From positions 465,168,995 through 465,232,994 of the forward strand of contig CM060950.1 of the NCBI GenBank assembly GCA_030765055.1: 64,000 nucleotides of DNA, written 5' to 3'. Below are positions 56,851 to 64,000 of this stretch, one piece after another. Within the stretch, counting starts at the first letter, position 1; every line of letters begins with the position of its first letter. The DNA is from Mantis religiosa. Lineage: Eukaryota; Arthropoda; Insecta; Mantodea; Mantidae. The translations under genes and the position numbers were made by a program. The notes under the pieces were generated by a model. That model had not been told where the DNA came from. It was given only the letters and a program-made list of their open reading frames with translations, and ran no database searches.

Positions 56851-57845
56851 CTTAAAACTTAACTTATCTTATAAGAAATTATGAAAATTCTTATAAATTC
56901 TCCAGGATCGCAATTTCATGTACATTCATACACATCTTCAGCCAGAAAAACAAAGCTGTCGTCATCGTTACTTTACACCAGATGTTGATATGTTCTTGTT
57001 AGTACTACCAAAATCTGAAAATAAAACAAATTTAAAAACAGAATCGACTGCCAGTATTTCAAAATTCATTACACGATGTTTGTTTTTTAAAATAAATATC
57101 TTAAAAAAAAAAAAAAAAACATCGCGTAATGAATTTTGAAATACAGGCAGTCGATTTTGTTTTTAATTTGTTTTATTTTCAGATTTTGGTGGTACTAACA
57201 AGAACATATCAACATCCAACATCTAATGTTTAGTAACGATGACAGCTTTGTTTTTCCAGCTGAAGATGTGTATGAATACTGTCGCTGCAATGGGCATAAA
57301 AGTTTCAGTGCAAATAGATAACAGACGGATAGTGTTTCACAGTAATAAAGAGCTTGCATAAGCAGTTAAAGATAGCGCGAGATAAAGGTCTGCCGAAGCA
57401 AACAAACTGAGATAAATGGAAATTTCTGGTGACGTCTTGGTTGACAGAGATTATTCGGTTTCTTTATTGTTCCGGAAATATCTAGAATTTATCGATGAGG
57501 TATTTAAGAAGGCGACGACTTGCCAAAAGTCAGTCATGAGAGTCGTAAGCAGTAAACACTGTAGAGTGTTGTTTTAACGAGAGCTGATGTAATCAGAACG
57601 CTGTCTGTTATTGTCATTAACCTTGGTGTTGTAGATTGTGATATGTGATGTAATTCTGCTGCTACGAAATGTGTTTCTACGCAAATAAAGAACATTTCAA
57701 ATTTCGGAAAATTGGACTTTTAATTCTACGAACCCACGAAGTCACAATATACACGAAATCGCAATCCTGGAGAATTTACAAGAATTATCATCATTTCTTA
57801 TAAGATAAGTGAAGTTTTAAGTTACAAATTTTTATATTTGTATAT
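56850..57845. mobile_element. Penelope-like inverted pair, split by a solo LTR
   Basis: Minus half (56850-57095) and plus half (57119-57279 plus 57747-57845) are reverse complements around an A-rich centre (57102-57119). Both end in the hammerhead-like block followed by TTATAAGATAAGTGAAG-type sequence and, at 57857, TTTGCTTCACTGT. A solo LTR (57280-57746) splits the plus-half motif. Confidence 0.8.
57280..57746 (+). repeat. solo gypsy-type LTR in PLE
   Basis: 467 bp, TGTCGCTG...AGTCACA, with GTATTTAAG box and AGTCAGTC initiator (about 57500-57535) and an AATAAAG signal near 57683. Flanking ATAC and ATAT are a 4-bp target duplication with one change. No internal region. Confidence 0.85.
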
Positions 57846-57849
57846 ACTT

Positions 57850-59185
57850 GTTTGCTTCACTGTTAATAGCTTCATATTTTATGTATATATCCTTAATTGT
57901 GTGTCTGAAATTTAATTTTCTCACATCTATTTGTTCTATTTTGTTATTTATATCAGCTGCAAACTGGCTTTGTTTGTTAATTTCAGTAGCAAGCCGATCT
58001 TGTTTCTTTGGCATTTTCCTAGCTATTTATTTCCGATCACTGGCTAACTTATGTTTTTCAGTGATTCCCCTAGCTTTTCATTTTAATCAGTCATCTGTCT
58101 CAACAAGGTAATTTGTTCAGATGCTCTCTTAATTCTTTACTCACATTCCTTGTCTGAATAAAGTAAAATTATGGGACATTTGTTTGATGCTTTTCTTTTG
58201 GTGCAGTATAGGTTCTTAATACTTCTTGATTATCATTAATTAATATGACTTACAAGACTTCTTTTTAATAATGTATAGGAGTAATTATTCTTTGTGATTA
58301 GTATGCTTAGGTAGTGCTCAACATTATGTAATTCTTTCTACTCTATGCAACTAATTCAGCAGAGGATTAATTATTTACTTATTAAGTCTTCACACAAATG
58401 TTTAAATCTAACTCCCGGTAGTTCCTTGTCTCTTCTTAAAATTTAACAATTTAATATATATTTTGATTCTTTTCTATGTCATGCATTTTCTGCAATGGTA
58501 TATACATGGTGTTCATTTTTGTTATTTCTCGCACTCCAATTGAGCAAGAGTGACGTCATAGTTGACTGGTGAGTCTATCTGGAAATCAAAGTGACCTCTA
58601 CGGAGAAGCAGTACAATGCTCCGAGTGTGATTGTGCTGATTACTAATACAACCGGCCTCGCATTTCAGCCCTCTTTACGGTAATCATGATTATCATTCTA
58701 GTACACATGTAAAGTAGCGCGTTTCTACTCTAAAGGTGGATATGTAGACAGAGCACCGCATCTTCTAGGTTGAATGCTATTTTCATACCGGCATTAAAAT
58801 TAGTGCGACATATAAATATAATTTAAATGCTGCATAGAGGAGTTTATGCAGCACTATCCGGCACTCAGAGAAGTCCCTCGGAGCGTAATGTTGTCAAAAG
58901 TGTCCAGGCAATGTCAAACTGACATACTTTTGTTTGCAACATAAACGTCTTACATTTTATCAGTATGTGATATAAATTTTTTGTCATTCTCACGCTTAAT
59001 TAAAATGTCTTTATTAATGTTGGTATCTTTGTCTTTTAAAACGAATAGGTGAATTAAACATTTACAAGATACAAGATCAGTTACTCGAAAATGAGAAATA
59101 CTCGACACTATAAAGTGACGGTCCCAATTTAGAAGTAATAAACATAATAAGTAAATATTATAAATATATAATATAAATAATCTGT
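57850..59185. other. no assignable feature
   Basis: AT-rich to about 58500, then mixed composition to 58950. Short frames only. No repeat recognised. Confidence 0.35.
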
Positions 59186-59189
59186 TTCT

Positions 59190-59410
59190 TGTCCGCCTCC
59201 ATGTTCTGAGGTAGCATGTGTACCTCACACTCAAGAGGTCGCAAGTTTGAATCTTGTTGAGTTACCTGGGTAAGGTTTTTTCCAGGGTTTTCCCTTATCC
59301 TATGAAGACGAATGTCGGGTAACTCTGAGCTCTAGGGACCCTGGACTCATTTGAGTATCATATCATCCGTTTCATTCATTGTTCGATATGACGTGCACTG
59401 TTGAAATGAC
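59190..59410 (+). mobile_element. SINE family 2, nearly complete
   Basis: tRNA-like head with box B GTTTGAATCTTG, then the body (CTGGGTAAGGTTTTTTCCAG) and tail (CTCATTTGAGTATCAT, TTCGATATGACG). It ends in an A-rich stretch at 59410. Confidence 0.85.
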
Positions 59411-59424
59411 AAAAAAAGAAAAAT

Positions 59425-59690
59425 CTTTGATAGATTGAGTCAACATGAAAAATTCAATGCCATGGCCCGGATTTGAACCACGGATCTCCTGGTTTCCATC
59501 CATTCACTCTAACCCATTGAGCTACCATGGCCAACGTGCTGTCCTGACATTAAGTTCTCCATTTGACTCGTATATTTCCCCGGTAGACCACTAGGGTCTC
59601 TCGCATTCGAGATACACCATCTGTGGCGACTTACCATCATAAGTACTTGAGTCCCAGGCTTCATAATTTAACTCTTATTATTTTAGTTAA
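59425..59690 (-). mobile_element. SINE 1, minus strand
   Basis: Box B GGTTCAAATCC and box A TAGCTCAATGGGTT on minus near 59465-59525. Body as at 54572. Confidence 0.85.
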
Positions 59691-59699
59691 TTGGAAGAT

Positions 59700-60295
59700 A
59701 TTGATTGCATTTATCCATCATTTAGTGTTCATATTCATTAAAACAAACTACAACAGTTATCGTATCTATGCACCAGGCGAAATTACACACCTTTATATTA
59801 CGCGGGCAGACCCACCCCTCAAATAGTATATTTTCCTGCCGGTAGAGGGAGGCCTCAAAGCTGCTGTCAGCACATCAAATACGATCGCAAACTGCTAGGG
59901 GAATCGTATATAAACTCGCTCCATCAGCGATGCTAATGATGACGTCAAATTTTGCACGGTAAAACACAGATAAAAATGAACACCGTGTACATGTATGCTA
60001 TGTAGAAGTTTACTCAACCATCTGGTAAAACATGTTCCTCCCCTACTTCCTACAATGTTAATATATTGTTGGTTTCCCTCCAATTCTCTACCAATCAACT
60101 GTTTATAATTTCTACACATTATTTATACTATCATTCCTGAGATTTTGTTTCCCATATTTTGGCAGATAATAAATCCTTTCTTTAGCAAACTGATTTCATT
60201 TACTTTTTAATGCTACTTCTTCTTTCCTGACTGTGACACATTAACACACACATGTCTATCACAAAAGAATTAAGCTGAGTCACCTCATTCCACAG
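59700..60295. other. no assignable feature
   Basis: Nothing recognised. Confidence 0.35.
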
Positions 60296-60299
60296 TTTT

Positions 60300-60720
60300 T
60301 GTTGTCTGACGTTGAGAGACACAAAAATTGAAATATTCAAGGACAACTGCTGACATCTGGAAGTAACTCATTTGGTGTCCCATGATGGTGTTCCAGAACG
60401 TTCAATTTTGACAGATCTGGAAGATTGGACTTCAACAATGTTCCATTCCTTCGATTCGAGAGATTTTGTTTCCTTAACATCCTTCTGTGACCAGTAGGCT
60501 ATAAATAGGAGTGCAAAGCTTAGCAGTTCAGTCTGCGAGGAGCAGTTGCTAGTTGTGATTTGACCAATGAGTATCGGAGATGTCAGAGTCCGCAAGTAGA
60601 GGAGTGTAAAAGTATCGGTTGGCAGCCAGCGAGTGTTAAAGGCTATAAGCTGCACACGTTGGTGCGTGCAACAGAGACATAAAGGAACATAAGACTGATG
60701 TGCTTACTCTGTGTACTTGT
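60300..60720 (+). promoter_or_regulatory. possible LTR remnant with TATA + initiator
   Basis: TATAAATAG at about 60499 is followed by TTCAGTCTG about 28 bp downstream, the same promoter layout as the gypsy LTRs here. LTR termini and polyadenylation signal are not clear. Repeat X begins immediately downstream. Confidence 0.35.
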
Positions 60721-60723
60721 CCC

Positions 60724-61215
60724 AGTAGGGGAGGGGTTCTGATCCCTTCAGCTGCTGTGATGCAGGTGGTGTGGCCCCTAGCATGCGTGGTAGTTCTGAC
60801 ATTACCAAAAGTACGCTGGTTTCAGCGAACGTTGTTGTAGGAGGGGGGGGGGTTCCAACCCCTTTAGCTGCTTTAGTGCAAGAGCTGCAAACCACTAGCA
60901 CTTGTGATTCTTCAAACATTACTAGAAGTACGTCAGGCCAAACATTGTGAGTTGTTCGGAATGGCTTAGACTCAACGGGTTAGTGGTACCTGCAACCCCA
61001 AGGCAATTGGGTATGTCTGGCTGGCTTGGCCACTCAGATAGGGTTGAGGGACACCTAAAAGTTTTCACCTGCAGAGCTAGTAGCATGGAGTGCTAGAGCA
61101 ACAGCAGCCTCACCGAGGTTTTCGGTAGTCTTTCCTGATGGGTTGACACACAAGGGTGGCATATCCATTTCCACCCACAAGGAGGGCCCTTTTAGACTCC
61201 AGGTATTTGGTAAAA
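60724..61215 (+). repeat. unclassified dispersed repeat X, copy 3 (with tandem 5' units)
   Basis: The 3' part (60950-61205) aligns with copies 1 and 2 (ACCGAGGTTTTCGGTAGTC at 61112). The 5' part holds two diverged units of about 110 bp, each with a G run, CCCTT(C/T)AGCTGCT, and CATTAC(C/T)A(A/G)AAGTACG. Confidence 0.75.
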
Positions 61216-61219
61216 AGTG

Positions 61220-62335
61220 ACTGTTAGTTAGCATTGTGTTAATGATTCTAGTGACAAAGTGAGTTTGGTGCAACTTCATATTGTCATTTAATCATAATGT
61301 ATAGGTTGTGTGTAACTGTGAGACACCATATGTGTAAGAAAGGGGAAAGGAGAAAAAGTGATCAGAGTGGTAGAGGAACAAGACTACAAATGTGATCAGA
61401 AATTGAAGGGAGTCATATACACTATGCATTATATTTCATTCAAGCAGGTGGAATGATGACCCCCATTTCTCTAACAATGCAAGAGGGCTTGTAAGTACTA
61501 TTGTATATCTTTGTTTTAGGAGTAGATGATATTTTACATACACTGTATATATGCATACAATTTAAACAATTTGAAGCCATTATTTATGATCACCCCAAGC
61601 TGAAGCTTGTTTACAGACTTTATAGTGCTGTTTGAAATTAAAAAAAAAAAAAAAGAATGTTAAAATGTGTAAGTGTTTTATGAAAGCATAGTTATTGATT
61701 GAAGAAAGACAAGAGCAATACAGTTGGCAATGAGGGCTTGATGCGTAACTGATATAGAGTAGTTACCAAGGGGACGAAATTAACATCCGGAGGACACTAA
61801 TAGAGATTTTCTGTCTAAACGAAGAAGACGCAGTTGCGAAGAAGTTGTGGAAAGTTGTGATGTTTCAATTTATAATTTATATTTGTGAAGTAAATAACCA
61901 TCTTTAAAGCAATACAAGTATTGTTATTTCACTAATTTAAAAGAAATAAAAACATCAATTCAAGACCAAGATTAAGTTTTGTGTTTTCTGACTGCAATTA
62001 TGCTGGAGAAAGGAAATTTAAGTTCTTTATCAAACTGTTATACATTCCAAATTGGTCACATCACAGCTCAAATCGGAGTAAATTATTTAAAAAAAAATAG
62101 GAATAAAATATTATAAATTGGCTTCCCAGCACGGTAAATTATACAAGAGAAAAATTAAAAATATTACTTCAAATTATTCTGACAATTAATTGTAATAAAT
62201 TAAATACTACTCCACAATGCAGCACTAGAGGAATATGTACACAATTAGCCACACCACATTCCTCTTCTTACTTCAAGGATGGCATCAGAAATTTGCCAAT
62301 TCAATTGGAAAATTTGAGAGACTATGTAGAGAAAC
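61220..62335. other. no assignable feature
   Basis: AT-rich. 61735-61925 has a composition like an LTR R-U5 end, but I could not fix boundaries. Confidence 0.3.
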
Positions 62336-62339
62336 AAGG

Positions 62340-62690
62340 TAGTTTAAGTTAATTGATGGAAATTATTTATTTCTTCTCACTAGCCGTATATAACCTAAGA
62401 CTTTAGATAGTCAACCTGAAAAAATTCAATGCCATGGCCAGGATTTGAACCATGGATTTCCTGGTTTCTGTCCAGCCGCTCTTACCCATTGAGCTACCAT
62501 GGCCAACGTGCCATCCTGACATTAAATTCTCCAAGTGACATATATATATTTTCCCGGAGAATTTAATGTCAGGACGGCACGTTGGCCATGGTAGCTCAAT
62601 GGGTAAGAGCGGCTGGACAGAAACCAGGAAATCTGTGGTTCAAATCCTGGTCATGGCATTGAATTTTTCAGGTTGACTCTATCTAAAACA
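62340..62690. mobile_element. palindromic SINE 1 pair
   Basis: Minus and plus tRNA-like SINE heads meet tail-to-tail around a short AT centre (about 62545). The plus head has TAGCTCAATGGGTAAGAGCG and GGTTCAAATCC, and the minus arm is almost its exact complement for about 140 bp. Confidence 0.85.
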
Positions 62691-62959
62691 AGGTGGTTGT
62701 TTTGTTTTATAATGGATTCAATAAGTTGTAAAGAATAATTCCAGTTTATATTTGAGTCACCCTTGTATTTCAACTCTGTTTAAATCTGTTTGTTTGTTAA
62801 AATAGAACTTAACAGTGAATCACAACTGGAGTTGAGAAATATCCAGTTCTCTATAATATTAACAATAAAAGCTGTGATACCGAAATTAAGGGATGCAATA
62901 AGTAAACAATCATAATGGATTTCAAAGAAATTGTGTATTTTGTTTCAACACGTACAGGC

Positions 62960-63440
62960 AGGTGCATTGGGTTGAATAGTTTTAACAAAACAAACGTAAG
63001 AAACAGTGTTCTTAGCAGGGTTCTAAATGGGTAACACTGACTCCGTAAAGCTGCAGAAGCAAATTTTAGATTACTTACGGAACATGATTATTTGGCCAAA
63101 CACTTGCACAGAATAGGAATTTATACAAGTCCAAATTGTCCTCTGTGCAACAAAGAAGAGGAAATGACTGAAGAACATCTTTTAACCTGTGAAGCCCTAC
63201 CTGCCGGTCCCACTACACAGAAATATTGGAGAGCAAGAGAGCTAATGGCTTCATTGCCAAAGCCTAGCATTTGAAAACAACAATAACACTTGACTCCGTT
63301 TGAAAAGCTATTCTTCAGACCCTTAATCATGGCATGACCGAGACTAATAATCACAATGGACAAAATAGTCACAAAGAAGTTTTGGGTGAATAAAGAGGGC
63401 TTCCAGAGGTGAAAGTTACACACACACACACACACACAGC
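62960..63440 (+). pseudogene. Jockey-type LINE C-terminus and tail
   Basis: The frame 63092-63274 encodes KHLHRIGIYTSPNCPLCNKE and EHLLTCEALP, the terminal Cys/Cys/His/Cys motif after RNase H, with decayed coding upstream from about 63000. The element ends in a (CA)n tail at 63417-63438, as in the LINE at 12700-13545. Confidence 0.7.
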
Positions 63441-63661
63441 TGTGCCCAGTGAGGACAGACAGACCGTGGCTGGCAGATCATTAAGACAGTCATCTGCTTC
63501 TGTCTTGGGCGAAGGCAAGAATTAAGTGTTATCGCGTACTAAGCATTCTACCTACGGTCACTCTGAACAGTGAAATATTGATAACCTTGATCGGCAACTT
63601 TGAGTTTGATGTGATGATAAAAAGAAGCAGTCATTAAACCAGTTTGAAACTTGCATTCCAG

Positions 63662-64000
63662 TGTCATTAGAACCATCTTTACTCATACATATCCATGCAT
63701 ACACTGAGAGAGTACCTCATTGCTCTACCCTGCGCCACCATCCTATTTCGCTTCAGCTGTTAGAACAGAAGGGAGACTTTGAACTTGCTGAAGGAGTGGC
63801 AAAGAGAGCACCAGAGAGAGAAAGAGACGGTGATGGTCTGGATTATTCTTGCCTCAACGCAAGGGTCTGTGAAGCTTCGTTTGGCGTCGTGTGACGTCAG
63901 CAGGTTTCGGGAAACTTCCAGATACTGCTATTGTTACGAAATTCTGCTGGTATACAAAGTGTATTTCTACCGAAATAAAGAATGTTTTGAACTTCTTGCA
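63662..64000 (+). repeat. partial gypsy-type LTR at window edge
   Basis: Starts with TGTCATTAG. Near the window end TACGAAATTCTGCTGG, TTTCTACCGAAATAAAG and TTTTGAACTTC match the U5 side of the LTR at 57280-57746. It is cut by the window end, so LTR status (solo or element) is unknown. No TATA/initiator pair was found. Confidence 0.65.

Noticed and set aside
61735..61930. Possible LTR end
   Set aside because: No termini, TATA box or relative could be defined.
62455..62660. Candidate tRNA genes (box A and box B, cloverleaf-like)
   Set aside because: They are heads of SINE 1 with a conserved non-tRNA body. The same holds for 32391, 43380, 54600, 59480 and 59200.

Overview
The window is eukaryotic, intron-bearing, AT-rich and very repeat-dense. 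The mix of Ty3/gypsy, Penelope-like, Jockey-type LINE, mariner, Tc1-like, piggyBac and Merlin elements, with tRNA-derived SINEs, fits an arthropod with a large genome, probably an insect. The sequence alone does not give a species. I see no intact host gene and no true tRNA or rRNA gene. Host coding sequence is limited to three exon candidates: an RRM exon resembling U1-70K (10868-10949, minus), a C-terminal exon of an unrecognised gene (46894-46977, minus) and a weak 44-bp candidate (33801-33844, plus).

Layout. 1-2650: Penelope-like (PLE), mariner, Merlin and LINE remnants. 3216-8000: two nested minus-strand gypsy elements, one carrying a LINE insertion and the other a 141-bp dispersed repeat. 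8000-14700: mostly unassignable, with the RRM exon, a LINE RT fragment, a PLE fragment and a LINE RNase H with a tiny nested LINE tail. 14740-20760: the most complete element, a Ty3/gypsy copy with frameshifts, an in-frame duplication of its RT catalytic box, altered RNase H and integrase catalytic residues, and a 408-bp insertion. 20757-22435: tetranucleotide satellite and an amplified SINE tail. 22430-31393: about 9 kb of tandem segmental repeats, each unit carrying a defective mariner and SINE arms. 31400-33560: LINE tail, second mariner, and a Merlin transposase interrupted by a SINE with clear target-site duplications (TSDs). 35086-37300: LINE end and a solo LTR. 38044-41509: piggyBac-like element with TTAA ends and a nested LINE. 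42920-46294: 75-bp minisatellite, DDE transposase fragment and a short non-autonomous piggyBac-like element. 47345-48385: Tc1-like relic. 49000-57840: a cluster of PLE fragments, many as inverted pairs. 59190-64000: SINEs, an unclassified repeat, a LINE end and a partial LTR at the window edge.

The elements do not work together as a pathway. The window records successive nested insertions. The strongest unexplained signals are a hammerhead-ribozyme-like motif that recurs at the ends of the PLE fragments with different but still pairing stem II sequences, and a three-copy dispersed repeat that I cannot assign to a known class.
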